This document shows, in pieces, positions 32,903-43,419 of a DNA stretch of 64,000 bases; position 1 is the first letter of the stretch, and every line of letters begins with the position of its first letter. Source of the stretch: Bacteroides rodentium JCM 16496 (GTDB lineage Bacteria > Bacteroidota > Bacteroidia > Bacteroidales > Bacteroidaceae); the NCBI RefSeq assembly GCF_000614125.1, contig NZ_BAKJ01000019.1:1-64000 (forward strand), read 5' to 3'. The notes under the pieces were generated by a model, which saw only the letters and a program-made list of their open reading frames with translations, was not told the DNA's origin and ran no database searches. The position numbers and the translations under genes were made by a program.

Positions 32903-34548
32903 ATGACTAAAAGTGCATTGCAAATTGCAAGGGCTGCCTATCAGCCAAACTTCCGAAAGCGCTGAAAGGAACTGTTAAGGCTGCAGAAGGCGCAGCTACT
33001 CAGTCTGTTGCTGACCAGGAAGAAATCAAGAAATTGTTCCCCAACACGTACGGAATGCCTTTGATTAAGTTTGAAACAACCGATGAGGCGGTTAATTTTC
33101 CCGCAATGAACGTGGGGGTTATCCTTTCCGGTGGACAAGCTCCTGGCGGTCACAATGTGATTTCAGGTATCTTCGACGGCATCAAGAAGCTGAACAAAGA
33201 CAGCAAGTTGTATGGCTTTATTCTGGGCCCTGGCGGCTTGGTTGACCATAATTATATGGAACTGACTGCTGACATCATTGATGAATACCGCAATACGGGT
33301 GGTTTTGACATCATCGGTTCGGGCCGTACCAAGCTGGAAAAGGAAGAACAGTTTGAGAAAGGTTATGAAATCCTGAAGGAACTCGGCATCAAGGCATTGG
33401 TTATCATCGGTGGCGATGACTCCAACACCAATGCTTGCGTACTGGCTGAATACTATGCTGCCAAGAATTATGGCGTGCAGGTAATAGGTTGCCCCAAGAC
33501 CATCGACGGTGACTTGAAGAATGATATGATTGAAACTTCTTTCGGTTTCGATACTGCTTGCAAGACTTACTCTGAAGTAATCGGCAACATCCAACGTGAC
33601 TGTAACTCTGCCCGTAAATACTGGCACTTCATCAAGTTGATGGGACGTTCTGCTTCTCATATCGCTTTGGAATGTGCATTGCAGGTACAGCCCAATATGT
33701 GTATCATCTCTGAAGAGGTTGAAGCTAAGGATATGTCTTTGGACGACATCGTGACCAGCATTGCCAAGGTCGTTGCCGACCGTGCAGCCCAGGGTAACAA
33801 CTTCGGTACGGTTCTTATCCCCGAAGGATTGGTTGAATTCATCCCGGCCATGAAGCGTCTGATAGCTGAGTTGAACGACTTCCTTGCTGCCAATGCAGAG
33901 GAGTTTGCCCAAATCAAGAAGTCTCACCAACGCGACTATATCATCCGTAAACTCTCTCCGGAGAATGCTGCCATCTACGCAAGTTTGCCCGAAGGTGTGG
34001 CTCGCCAGTTGTCTCTGGACCGCGACCCGCACGGAAACGTACAGGTATCTCTGATTGAAACTGAAAAGTTGCTGTCCGAAATGGTTGGTACCAAACTGGC
34101 TCAGTGGAAAGAAGAGGGCAAGTTCGTAGGCAAGTTTGCTGCACAGCACCACTTCTTCGGCTACGAAGGACGTTGCGCTGCTCCGTCAAACTTCGATGCT
34201 GACTACTGCTACTCTTTGGGTTATGCGGCATCTGCATTGATTGCTAACGGAAAGACCGGATACATGTCTTCTGTACGCAACACTACTGCTCCTGCCGAAG
34301 AATGGATTGCAGGCGGTGTGCCCATCACTATGATGATGAACATGGAACGTCGCCACGGTGAAATGAAGCCGGTTATCCAGAAGGCTCTGGTGAAGCTGGA
34401 CGGTGCTCCGTTCAAGGCATTCGCCGCTCAGCGTGACCGTTGGGCTATGGAAACAGACTACGTTTATCCGGGTCCTATCCAGTACTTCGGTCCGACAGAA
34501 GTTTGCGACCAGGCTACGAAGACTTTGCAGCTGGAGCAGGCTAAATAA
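32903..34548 (+). CDS. pfp: Diphosphate-fructose-6-phosphate 1-phosphotransferase (one frame break)
   Basis: This enzyme phosphorylates fructose-6-phosphate with pyrophosphate, a reversible glycolytic step. The PPi-type signature GGDDSNTNA replaces the ATP-binding GGDGS, and [11 protein letters not shown] carries the catalytic Asp and the Lys typical of PPi enzymes. The true start is ATG 32903 ([15 protein letters not shown]); near 32947-32949 one A is missing (CCAAACTTCCG for CCAAAACTTCCG), after which [14 protein letters not shown] follows in the frame of the rest. Corrected length is about 548 residues, normal for Bacteroides Pfp. An essential glycolytic enzyme is unlikely to be inactive, so a sequence error is probable. 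Confidence 0.95.
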
Positions 34549-34581
34549 GTTGATGCATCAACAAGTTGACAATAAAACGGA

Positions 34582-34608
34582 GGGGCGGTTCATTCCGCCC
34601 TTTCTTTT
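34582..34608 (+). terminator. Terminator of the phosphofructokinase gene
   Basis: GGGCGG-TTCATT-CCGCCC followed by TTTCTTTT is a typical intrinsic terminator, 33 bases after the stop. The next gene starts 10 bases after its end. Confidence 0.9.
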
Positions 34609-34617
34609 CATTTACTC

Positions 34618-35474
34618 ATGGCAACCAAGACCTCCACAAATACCCGGCGTAAAACTACTGCCGCCCGTCGTTCTTCCTCTCCGCGGAGCAAGAAGAAAAC
34701 GCAGCCGCGTACCATGCCCATATGGTTGCGCAATCTGCTGGCGGTCTGTATCATTCTTGTTTTTTCTACCGGCTTTTACTGGTTTTTCATTCGTCCTTAT
34801 GCTTATCGCTGGAAGCCTTGTTATGGTCAGAAAGGTTACGGTGTATGTATGCCCTGCAATTATGAGGTGCATGGCATAGACATATCCCACTATCAGGGAA
34901 AGATAGATTGGGAACTCCTGACACATAATAGAGAAGCCAAATTTCCCATTCACTTTATTTTTCTGAAAGCTACCGAAGGCGGCGACCATGGTGACGATAC
35001 GTTTACGCAGAACTTCGGTCAGGCCCGTAAATACGGTTTTATCCGTGGTGCCTATCATTATTTTATCCCTAAGACCGATGCCCACAAGCAAGCCGATTTC
35101 TTTATCCGTACCGTGCAGCTGGCAAAGGGAGACCTGCCTCCCGTACTTGATGTGGAGACTACCGGCAAGCAGTCGCCGCAGGAACTTAAAACGGCAGTCA
35201 AGACTTGGCTGGACAGGGTAGAGGCGCATTACGGCGTAAAGCTATTCTTTATACTTCCTATAAATTCAAGAAACGCTATCTCAGCGATTCCATTTTCAAT
35301 GCTTATCCTTATTGGATAGCCCATTATTATGTAGATTCCGTGCGCTATGAGGGCAAGTGGCACTTTTGGCAGCACACGGATGTAGGCACTGTGCCCGGTA
35401 TCGAAGAAGAGGTGGATTTGAACGTCTTTAATGGGACGTTGGAAGAGTTGCAGATGCTTACGTTGCAAAACTGA
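34618..35474 (+). CDS. GH25-family lysozyme, membrane anchored (one frame break)
   Basis: A basic N-terminus (residues 1-35) and a transmembrane anchor (near 37-57) precede a GH25 catalytic barrel: HGIDISHYQGKIDW with catalytic-site Asp, FLKATEG and VLDVET with acidic residues. GH25 muramidases cleave the N-acetylmuramyl bond of peptidoglycan. The frame breaks near 35242 (AAGCTATTCTTTAT should have one more C), then continues with ILYTSYKFKKRYLSD to the stop. Corrected length is about 285 residues. The break is probably a sequence error. The location on the outer face of the inner membrane suggests a cell-wall remodelling role. Confidence 0.88.
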
Positions 35475-35615
35475 TTTTTTACATCCTTTCTGTGTCCAAT
35501 AGCGAACGCCTGTTCATTATCGGACACTTTTCTCTGTTGATTTCCCGCTGACAATCTGATTGTTGTCTATCTGGCACGTCTTTTGCTTTCCTTCTACGTT
35601 TTAAAATGTATTCGT

Positions 35616-36916
35616 ATGATAGGAAAATACTTGCAACAATCCTTTATGATGCTTCGGCAACAGCCTTTGTTCAGTAGCTTCTATATTGTCGCTACCGGAC
35701 TTGCCATCTCCATGGTGATGGTGTTGGCGGTTTTATATTATATAAAGGTAGGGGATATCTATCCAGAGACCAATCGTAGCCGTATGCTCGTAGCACCGTC
35801 GGCACACATGCAGAACACCAAGGATACGAGTAACAGCACGTGGAAGTTTTCTGCTCCTTTTGTGAAAGATTGTTTTTACTCGTTGAAAGGAGTAGAGGCT
35901 GTGACTGCTGTGAGTGAAGCGGATAGTTGGTTTGTAAAGGTTCAGCATGTGAAGCGGCCTCTTTCGGCCCTCGTTAAACTTACCGATACCGGCTTTTGGG
36001 AGGTTTTTGATTTTTCCTTTCTCTATGGACAACCTTTCACGGATGCTGATTTTCAGAGCGGCATGCGTACGGCGGTTATTTCGGAAGAGATAGCCCGTCG
36101 TGTTTTCGGTAAAAGTGATGTTGTAGGAGAATATATCAAACTTAACTATACAGATTATCGCATTTGCGGCGTGGTGAAGTCACCAAGTTATGCCATGAAG
36201 CTGAGTTACGCGCAAGTCTGGCTGCCCTATACCTGCCAGCCTGCCTACGTAAGGGATAATAACCAGTGGGATGTTCTTGGTCCTTTTCAGGTAGCCGTTC
36301 TTCTGCCCTCGGCAGCAGATGCCGACCGGGTGAAATCGCAGGTCGATGAGTACGTGCGCAAATTCAATGCTTTGCCGCACGATGGTTACCAACTGGTGAT
36401 GCACGGTCAGCCCTATCTTTATTGGAAAACCTTATTCTATGTCAATGATATGGACGATTTGGATTTCTTAGTGATTGTCCGGCAGATAGGCGTATGGCTG
36501 CTGATGCTGTTGCTGGTACCTGCACTCAATTTGTCGGGAATGATTTCCTCGCGCATGGAGCGCAGGCTTCCGGAGATGGGAATACGGAAGGCATTCGGCG
36601 CTACCGGAAAACGTCTTTTCTCTCAGATTATATGGGAGAATCTTTTGCTGACGTGCTTGGGCGGCATCATGGGCTGGTGCTTTCTTTCAGCATGGTGTAC
36701 TTTGCCAAAAGCTGGCTGCTGACTATGCTTGACGGCGGCATGAAGCCGTTGCCGGACAGCGTGCAGATGAGCATTACGACAGATATGCTGTTCAATCCTA
36801 CCTTATTTACGGTTACGTTTGTAGTTTGTGTGGTACTGAATTTGTTTTCGGCATTGATACCTACTTGCGTAGCTTTAAAGAAAGATCTTGTTTATTCGCT
36901 CAACCGACAAAAATAA
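35616..36916 (+). CDS. ABC-type FtsX-family permease (one frame break)
   Basis: An N-terminal membrane helix (near residues 23-45), a MacB-like periplasmic domain of about 220 residues and three C-terminal helices make this an FtsX/MacB-type permease. The start ATG 35616 (MIGKYLQQSFMMLRQQP) is better than an upstream TTG. The frame breaks at 36671-36673 (ATGGGCTGGTG should be ATGGGGCTGGTG) and continues with LVLSFSMVYFAKSWLL. Corrected length is about 433 residues. No ATPase gene lies nearby, so its partner must be encoded elsewhere. A second permease of the same type follows 6 bases later. Confidence 0.85.
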
Positions 36917-36922
36917 CGAATT

Positions 36923-38194
36923 ATGTTACGACAAATCATAAACTTGCTGTGGAACAGCCGTCGGCACAATCTGTGGGTTATGCTGGAATTGGTGGTGATA
37001 GCGATAGTCAGTTGGGCTGTTCTCGACCCTCTGTTTGTTTTGAAGTATAATCAGTCTATCCCGAACGGATACGATGCAGAAGGCCTCTATCGTCTGGAAG
37101 TGACGCGTAATAAGGCAGATACACTTTCAGCTCCTGCCCGAGACTTTGAACGGATTATGCAGGGGTTGCGCCATCATAAGGACATCGAAGCGGCCACATG
37201 CGTGCTGTCCGGAGCCTATCCCGGTTCGCCGGGCAATAATACGAATGAAGTCTTTAAAGACTCGGTACGGGCGCGCATGACGTATATTCCTTTTTTTACG
37301 AACTCCGGCTTTTTCCAGACCTGGCATTTTCATTCGGCTAAGGATGGCACTTGGGAGACACTTGAGAAGTTGGAAGTTCCGAGGGGCAGTGTGATTATGT
37401 CCGAAGATGCCGCTATGCTGCTTTACGGGGGCAAGGATTTGACCGGACAAACTGTGTACAGCACTTACGATTCTACGGAGATGCACGTAGCAGGAGTCAT
37501 GAAGCCTATTAAGATGCGGAACAGCATGCAGCCTTATCTGGTACGCCTGATTTCCTATGGTGATGAAGGGCAGATGCCCGCGTGGGCTTTTGACAGGGGA
37601 TTGCGTATCTTTTTCCGGACAAAGGAGAATGTTGCCGAAGGGCGTTTTATAGAAGAGTTCATGTCGTGGGCAGATGATAACCTATCGTCCGGTTCACTGG
37701 TATTTATGAAGCTGACTCCCCTTCATGAAGTGCAGCGCGAAAGCGATTTGCAGGAGGGCGCTACGAATGAAATACGGATGAAGTATGCTTTGGCCTATTT
37801 CTTTATGATAAACCTGCTGCTTGCCGTAAGCGGTACTTTCTGGCTGCATACGCGTACCCGCCGCGAGGAAATCGGTATCCGTTTGTCCTATGGAACCTCT
37901 CCCGGAGGCATCTGTCGGATGTTGGTAGGAGAGGCTTTTATCATGACGACCATAGCGGTCGTTGTCGGTTGCTTCTTGTATTTCCAGTGGGCCTATTATG
38001 AAGGCTTTTATACGCTGGATGATGGTGTGCCGGGATATGGTGACCTTTATCTGACCAACCATTTCTTTGCCCACTTCTGCATCGTATCACTGTTGGTATA
38101 TGTAGTGATGATGGCAGTGACATGGCTTGGGGTATATATTCCTGCATACAGCATCAGCCGTATATCACCGGTCGAAGCGTTGCGGGATGAGTAG
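36923..38194 (+). CDS. ABC-type FtsX-family permease
   Basis: This 423-residue protein has the same layout as the upstream gene: an N-terminal helix (LWVMLELVVIAIVSWAVL), a periplasmic domain and three C-terminal helices ending in SRISPVEALRDE, the usual MacB-type end. The two permeases probably form a heterodimer. Substrate unknown; related Bacteroides pairs are often part of peptide or macrolide exporters or of signal-transducing complexes. It is convergent with prmA, with 4 bases between the stops. Confidence 0.85.
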   Translation: MLRQIINLLWNSRRHNLWVMLELVVIAIVSWAVLDPLFVLKYNQSIPNGYDAEGLYRLEVTRNKADTLSAPARDFERIMQGLRHHKDIEAATCVLSGAYPGSPGNNTNEVFKDSVRARMTYIPFFTNSGFFQTWHFHSAKDGTWETLEKLEVPRGSVIMSEDAAMLLYGGKDLTGQTVYSTYDSTEMHVAGVMKPIKMRNSMQPYLVRLISYGDEGQMPAWAFDRGLRIFFRTKENVAEGRFIEEFMSWADDNLSSGSLVFMKLTPLHEVQRESDLQEGATNEIRMKYALAYFFMINLLLAVSGTFWLHTRTRREEIGIRLSYGTSPGGICRMLVGEAFIMTTIAVVVGCFLYFQWAYYEGFYTLDDGVPGYGDLYLTNHFFAHFCIVSLLVYVVMMAVTWLGVYIPAYSISRISPVEALRDE

Positions 38195-38198
38195 GTGC

Positions 38199-39041
38199 TC
38201 ATTTTTGGAACTTCACTGCCGCCCACCGGTTCTTCTCGCGATGGTGGACAAAGTGCACCCCGTTGCGTTCGGCTTCTTCGCGGATTACGGGAATGTCATC
38301 TATGTAGAAACCGCTCATCAACAATTCCGCTCCAGGATTCATGCGGGCTATGTAGTGCTTCATATCTGCCAGGAGGATATTGCGGTTGATGTTGGCGATA
38401 ACCATATCAAAAGGACCTTTGCTTTCCAGAGAGGAGGCATCGCCTTGGGATACGGCAATGTTGTCCACTCCATTCAATTCTATATTCTCGAGGGAGTTGC
38501 GCACACACCATTCATCTATGTCGATGGCTGTACAAGGGGAGGCTCCACGCATGCGTGCCAGTATGGCAAGGATGGAAGTTCCGCAACCCATATCGAGCAA
38601 TGCTTTGCCTTGTAGGTCACTGTCCAGCAGTTCGCCTATGATGAGGCTTGTTGTCTCGTGGTGTCCTGTGCCGAATGCCATTTGCGGATTGATGACGATG
38701 TCATATTCTGCTTGTGGGACATCGTTGTGAAAAGTGCTGTGAATGACACAACGGTCACCGATAACGATGGGCTGGAAGAAGTTCTTCTCCCATTCTTCGT
38801 TCCAGTCTTTATCTTCGGCTTCCACGAAGTTATATTCTATCTGCGTATCGGGCAGAGGAAAGTCTGCAAGCGCTTCTTTGAGTAGAGATTCGTTATACAG
38901 TTCTTTCTGTATGTAGGCAGTGATACCGTCGGTCTGCTCAACAAAACTTTCAAAGCCGGCTTCACCCAAGACTCCGGAAAGTACATCGTTGACTATTTCT
39001 GTGCACGGAACAGTGCGGAATGTAAATTCTAAATATTTCAT
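38199..39041 (-). CDS. prmA: Ribosomal protein L11 methyltransferase
   Basis: This 280-residue protein has an SAM-binding motif I (LLDMGCGTSILAILA), motif post I (AIDIDEW) and the family motif ANINRNIL. The N-terminal 100 residues form the substrate-recognition domain (with FGTGHHETT before the methyltransferase core). PrmA trimethylates L11 in the ribosome. The length is standard for Bacteroidetes PrmA. It is transcribed from a TACCTTTGC-type promoter upstream. Confidence 0.95.
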   Translation of the reverse strand: MKYLEFTFRTVPCTEIVNDVLSGVLGEAGFESFVEQTDGITAYIQKELYNESLLKEALADFPLPDTQIEYNFVEAEDKDWNEEWEKNFFQPIVIGDRCVIHSTFHNDVPQAEYDIVINPQMAFGTGHHETTSLIIGELLDSDLQGKALLDMGCGTSILAILARMRGASPCTAIDIDEWCVRNSLENIELNGVDNIAVSQGDASSLESKGPFDMVIANINRNILLADMKHYIARMNPGAELLMSGFYIDDIPVIREEAERNGVHFVHHREKNRWAAVKFQK

Positions 39042-39121
39042 CGGAATATGATTGTTTGTTAAATGCAGAAGAAGATTCTTAGAAGTAAACCAGTTTCTGC
39101 GTATATTTGTTTATCTTTTTG

Positions 39122-39129
39122 CAAAGGTA
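39122..39129 (-). promoter_or_regulatory. Predicted promoter of prmA
   Basis: On the - strand TACCTTTG (followed by C) matches the Bacteroides -7 element, about 80 bases before the prmA start. The -33 box is not clear. Confidence 0.5.
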
Positions 39130-39268
39130 ATGTAAACTGGGGGTAGAATAAAACGAACGTGCTCTTTTTTTATCCGGCAGGAACTTTGATTTGTTGAATG
39201 ATAGGGCATTTAGGGAATTCCCTATAAATCTTTGGGGAAAATCTGCTGCATGGGATAAAATCCGGCGT

Positions 39269-39276
39269 TATCTTTG
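39269..39276 (+). promoter_or_regulatory. Predicted promoter of the aromatic/Ser-Arg-rich protein gene
   Basis: TATCTTTG matches TAnnTTTG and lies 47 bases before the ATG at 39323. No TTTG occurs at the standard distance upstream. Confidence 0.5.
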
Positions 39277-39322
39277 TGACGTGAAGAAATAGATAAACGT
39301 AAAATCCATAAACCAAACTAAT

Positions 39323-40708
39323 ATGAAAAAGATTGTTTTTTTATCGCTTTTTGCCTTGTGCCTTCCATGGACACTGGTGGCACAAAGTATAGATGACGAC
39401 CTTTACTACACTCCTTCCAAGAATAAGGAAGAGAAAAAAGAAGAGGTGAAGCAGGAGAAGAAAGTCGCTGCTCCCGTAGAAGAGATTGTAGTAAAGTCGA
39501 ATGTACCGACCACGGTCTATTCATCGCCGGGAAGCACTACTGTTGTAGTAAAAGACCGTAAGGGAAACACCCGCGATGTGGACGAATATAACCGCCGTTA
39601 CGACTCCCGCGACAATAATTTCGTGATGGAGAACGATACCCTTTACATCAATGAAAAAGAAGATGACGGCCTGGACGGCGAATGGGTGAACGGTGAGTTT
39701 GAAGGTTCGCAGGATGATTACGAGTATGCTACCCGTATCATCCGTTTCCGTAATCCCCGTTATGCCATCAGCATCAGCAGCCCGCTATATTGGGATGTGG
39801 TCTATGGCTTGAATTCCTGGGATTGGAACGTGTATACCGACGGATTATATGCATATGCTTTCCCTACATTCACCAACCGCTTGTGGTGGGATTGGCGCTA
39901 TAACTCTTATGGTTGGGGCGGCTATCCTTACTATGGCTGGGGATGGAACAGCTGGTACGGTCCGAGCTGGAGTTTCAGTTGGGGCGGCTGGTACGGCGGT
40001 GGCTGGTGGGGACACCATCATCACCATCACTATCATCCCGGATATTATCCCGGTGGCGGTGGTCATTGGGGAGGCGGTGGCCATTGGGGAAATGCATATA
40101 CCAATAGACGTTCTTATGGTCCGAGCCGTTCTTCTTATGCCGGAAACAGAGTATCGTCCTCTACTTCCCGCCGTTCTTCTACTGTAAATGGAGGGCAGAC
40201 TGTACGTCGTAGCAGTACTACTTCCGGTCAAGTGAGACGTAGCAGTACCGGTACGTCAACCCGTCGGGTGGTAGGTACAAGAAGTTCGTCTACAGTTCGT
40301 TCAAGTTCTTCTGCAACTCGCTCAAGTGTAAACCGTTCGAGTGCGGCTTCTACCCGCCGTTCCACTTACACCCGTCCAAGCAGTACGCGTAGTAGCTCAT
40401 ATAATAGTAGCGTAGAAGGAGTTCGTAGCAGTCGTTCTTCCGGTGTACGCTCTTCTGTTGGAACTTCCACTCGTAGCAGGACTTCATCGACTTATAACAG
40501 AGGTTCAAGCGCCGCACCGGCACGCAGCTACTCCAATGACAACAATCGTAGCAGCAGTCGTTCATATTCTGCTCCAGTACGTTCATCCAGTAGCACCCGT
40601 TCTTCTTCCAGTTTCTCTTCCGGTAGTAGCTCACGTTCCAGTTACTCCAGTGGTGGTGGCGGTGGTTCCAGTCGTTCCAGTGGTGGCGGCGGTTCCAGAA
40701 GACGGTAA
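39323..40708 (+). CDS. Exported low-complexity protein with Trp/Tyr/Gly, His and Ser/Arg tracts
   Basis: This 461-residue protein has a signal peptide (MKKIVFLSLFALCLPWTLVAQ). An acidic-basic linker and a folded part up to about residue 170 are followed by a region extremely rich in Trp, Tyr and Gly (near 190-240). Next come a HHHHHH stretch, GGGGHWGGGGHWG, and a 200-residue Ser/Arg-rich tail ending in GGGGSRRR. The composition suggests an outer-surface or periplasmic protein with a disordered, positively charged tail; the His tract could bind metal. Function not known. The start and signal peptide are clear. Confidence 0.85.
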   Translation: MKKIVFLSLFALCLPWTLVAQSIDDDLYYTPSKNKEEKKEEVKQEKKVAAPVEEIVVKSNVPTTVYSSPGSTTVVVKDRKGNTRDVDEYNRRYDSRDNNFVMENDTLYINEKEDDGLDGEWVNGEFEGSQDDYEYATRIIRFRNPRYAISISSPLYWDVVYGLNSWDWNVYTDGLYAYAFPTFTNRLWWDWRYNSYGWGGYPYYGWGWNSWYGPSWSFSWGGWYGGGWWGHHHHHHYHPGYYPGGGGHWGGGGHWGNAYTNRRSYGPSRSSYAGNRVSSSTSRRSSTVNGGQTVRRSSTTSGQVRRSSTGTSTRRVVGTRSSSTVRSSSSATRSSVNRSSAASTRRSTYTRPSSTRSSSYNSSVEGVRSSRSSGVRSSVGTSTRSRTSSTYNRGSSAAPARSYSNDNNRSSSRSYSAPVRSSSSTRSSSSFSSGSSSRSSYSSGGGGGSSRSSGGGGSRRR

Positions 40709-40744
40709 GTATAAGCATGTTTTAATCTAACAAGACTAAGAATT

Positions 40745-42382
40745 ATGAAGAAGATAACCATGATAGCCCTTGCTATGTTTACAGCTGTAGGCGCGGGGGC
40801 ACAGACAATATATGATGCAACGAATATTGCACAGAAGGAATTGAATGGAACCGCCCGTTTTGTCGGAATGGGCGGAGCTATGGGAGCATTGGGTGGTGAT
40901 ATTTCTACCATAGGAACCAACCCTGCCGGTATCGGTATTTATCGTAGCAATGATGCTATGCTTACTTTTGGCTATTCAATGACGGGTACAGAAAGCAATT
41001 ATGTAGGTAATAAATTTGAAACGAACAAGAACCGCTGGAGTTTTGATAATGCTGGTTTTGTGATAGCTTCGAAGATAGGCAATCATACTCCTTTGCGGTA
41101 TGTGAATTTTGGTTTTAATTACCACAAATCAAAGTCATTCTATAAGAATATGACGATGCAGGGGTTGATGGGAAGCATAGATAATCAATATGTATCTCAA
41201 GTGCGGAGTATGGCGCAGCAGGCTACGGATGCCCAGAATTATGTCTATAACAATTATAATCAACGTTTGAACTGGGAATCGAAAGATATTTATCAAGACA
41301 ACGACGCTGGTTGGCTGGGAGCTGTAGGCTATCAAGGTTCTCTTCTTTTTGAGAACAGCCAGGAGGGTGCTCCCGATTTTTATGACCCTTATATTCCTTC
41401 CGAAGCGGATGCTTATTTCTTGTCGCGTGAGCGTGGCGGTATTGAACAATATGATTTCAATATCTCCTTTAATGTAAATGACCGTTTTTATTTCGGTGTT
41501 ACTCTGGGTGCTTACGATGTAGATTACAACAAATATTCTCTCTATAATGAAATGTATGCCTACAGATGGGAGGGTGACGGGCAGATTTATGAAGAAGGCT
41601 ACTCTTTGGAGAGCTTTAACCGTATACACGGTTCGGGTTTCGACTTCAAATTCGGTGCCATCTTCCGACCGATTGAGGATTCTCCGCTTCGTATAGGTTT
41701 GGCTGTGCATACTCCTACTTATTACAAACTGACTTATACTACGGGGGCGTTGCTGACTTCGGATTTGTACTTGCCTGATGAAGCAGGGAATGAAAGCCCT
41801 GTCCGTACAACTGTAGATACTTATTCTGCATTGGGTGGTAGAGACATGGATTGTGATTTCAAACTGCAAACTCCGTGGGTCTTTAACGCTAGTTTAGGTT
41901 ATACGGTTGGCAATAATCTGGCTTTGGGAGCTGAATATGAATATGAAGACTACTCAAGCATGAAGTTCAAATATCCTGAAGGTGACGAGATGACATGGGA
42001 AACGAGGCAAGCTGACTTCAACATGAAAGGGGTAAGTACGCTTCGTTTAGGAGCAGAATACAAGCCTATACCTGCTTTCTCTTTGCGTGCCGGTTACAAT
42101 TACAGTACTGCAGCCTATAAAAAGGATGCTATTAAGGAGTTGCCTTCCAACTCTATAAATACAGATACGGATTTTGCCAATAGCAAATCGATGAATACTT
42201 TCACTTTAGGTATCGGTTATCGCTTTTCTTCGTTTTATGCGGATTTGGCTTATAAATTCGATACTTATAAATCTGATTTCTATCCGTTCTATAATGATAT
42301 AAATGGCTTGGTAACACCGCCAACAACGGAAGTTACCAACACTCGCAGTAAAGTGCTATTTACATTGGGTATGCGTTTTTAG
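40745..42382 (+). CDS. Outer-membrane protein of the OMPP1/FadL-like type
   Basis: This 545-residue protein starts with a signal peptide (MKKITMIALAMFTAVGAGAQ). The motif ARFVGMGGAMGALGGDIS followed by TNPAGIGIYRSND is typical of FadL-like Bacteroidetes barrels, and the C-terminal strands end in ...KVLFTLGMRF with a final aromatic residue. These barrels transport hydrophobic compounds, but the substrate here is unknown. It lies 36 bases after the low-complexity protein and may share its promoter. Confidence 0.85.
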   Translation: MKKITMIALAMFTAVGAGAQTIYDATNIAQKELNGTARFVGMGGAMGALGGDISTIGTNPAGIGIYRSNDAMLTFGYSMTGTESNYVGNKFETNKNRWSFDNAGFVIASKIGNHTPLRYVNFGFNYHKSKSFYKNMTMQGLMGSIDNQYVSQVRSMAQQATDAQNYVYNNYNQRLNWESKDIYQDNDAGWLGAVGYQGSLLFENSQEGAPDFYDPYIPSEADAYFLSRERGGIEQYDFNISFNVNDRFYFGVTLGAYDVDYNKYSLYNEMYAYRWEGDGQIYEEGYSLESFNRIHGSGFDFKFGAIFRPIEDSPLRIGLAVHTPTYYKLTYTTGALLTSDLYLPDEAGNESPVRTTVDTYSALGGRDMDCDFKLQTPWVFNASLGYTVGNNLALGAEYEYEDYSSMKFKYPEGDEMTWETRQADFNMKGVSTLRLGAEYKPIPAFSLRAGYNYSTAAYKKDAIKELPSNSINTDTDFANSKSMNTFTLGIGYRFSSFYADLAYKFDTYKSDFYPFYNDINGLVTPPTTEVTNTRSKVLFTLGMRF

Positions 42383-42439
42383 AAGAACAATTTTCATTGC
42401 AGATAACCTTTCATTGTCAATACCTTAGGGTATAAAAGA

Positions 42440-42473
42440 ACTCCCCGGAATGTACAAATACATTTCGGGGAGT
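42440..42473. terminator. Bidirectional terminator
   Basis: ACTCCCCGGAATGTA and TACATTTCGGGGAGT (15 pairs, one G-T) enclose a 4-base loop between convergent genes. Confidence 0.9.
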
Positions 42474-42493
42474 CTTGTGTTATAGGGGAGGGG

Positions 42494-43399
42494 TTACAGA
42501 TACCATGCCACGCCAAATGAATAGGGAGATACTTCCGGTCCCTTGTCTTTTTGGAATAATCCGTATGTGGAATAGCGCAGGTAAATGCCGATATTGCCAT
42601 AACCGGCTTGTGCCAGCAGATTTATGCCGACGGGCTGTGCATACATACCTTTGCCTACGGTCTTCTTCTTGCCTCCATTGATGTGTGAGAATGACTTCAC
42701 ACCGTGGCGTATCTCAAATTCGGGACCGGCATTGAAGAACACTTTGTGCCTTCCTACTCTTTGTTGCCATTCCATCAATACGGGTACGCGAAAGAAGAAA
42801 TGGCGCAGACGGCTTTTGCTGTAGCTGGTCTCTTCATTTCCTGCGGTGAAAATACTGGTTCCATTTTCCTTTAGTAAAGCATAGTTACCGTCGATATTGA
42901 AAGAACGGTATCCCCAGCTGACTCCCAGGTTGATTCCCCAATGCGGATTCTTCTTGAAGTTGTGATATACGGAGAGGATGTTGAAGCCGAATTCCCATGA
43001 CTTGGATAAGTCGAGTCCCATCTTGTCGCTTGCTCCGAAGGAGAGGAAGTCGTTAGCCAGCCGGCTGTAGCCGATGAATAGACCGGAACAATGCGGTTCG
43101 TAAGCATTGTACCTTCTCTTTTTGGGGATGAATGGCAGGGCATCGAGGAAAGTACGCTTGTCTGCATCCACCTTCTCGAGATAGACTCCTTCATAAATTT
43201 GCACTTCTTTTTTCTCGCCGTCTTCCAGCTGCTCTTCGTACACCTTGATGCGCATGTCTCCTTTTCCTTTCAGGATGATGATGGAGTCTCCTTGTGTCTG
43301 TACAGTAGCTTTCTGTTCAGGGTCAGTCTGTTGTTGTGCTGCCATGCGGCCGGCCGGAATAGCAAGCAGGCAGGCCAAAATCATAATTCTGGTTTTCAT
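42494..43399 (-). CDS. Outer-membrane beta-barrel protein
   Basis: This 301-residue protein has a signal peptide ending at AAQ (near residue 21) and a repetitive pattern of amphipathic strands with aromatic ends (LFIGYSRLANDFLSF, GINLGVSWGYRSF), closing with PYSFGVAWYL. Probably a PorT/OmpW-type barrel. It is the last gene of a cluster with the sigma factor, anti-sigma factor and an exported protein, and so probably under their control. Confidence 0.75.
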   Translation of the reverse strand: MKTRIMILACLLAIPAGRMAAQQQTDPEQKATVQTQGDSIIILKGKGDMRIKVYEEQLEDGEKKEVQIYEGVYLEKVDADKRTFLDALPFIPKKRRYNAYEPHCSGLFIGYSRLANDFLSFGASDKMGLDLSKSWEFGFNILSVYHNFKKNPHWGINLGVSWGYRSFNIDGNYALLKENGTSIFTAGNEETSYSKSRLRHFFFRVPVLMEWQQRVGRHKVFFNAGPEFEIRHGVKSFSHINGGKKKTVGKGMYAQPVGINLLAQAGYGNIGIYLRYSTYGLFQKDKGPEVSPYSFGVAWYL

Positions 43400-43419
43400 A
43401 TCGTATATTGTTTTTAGTG

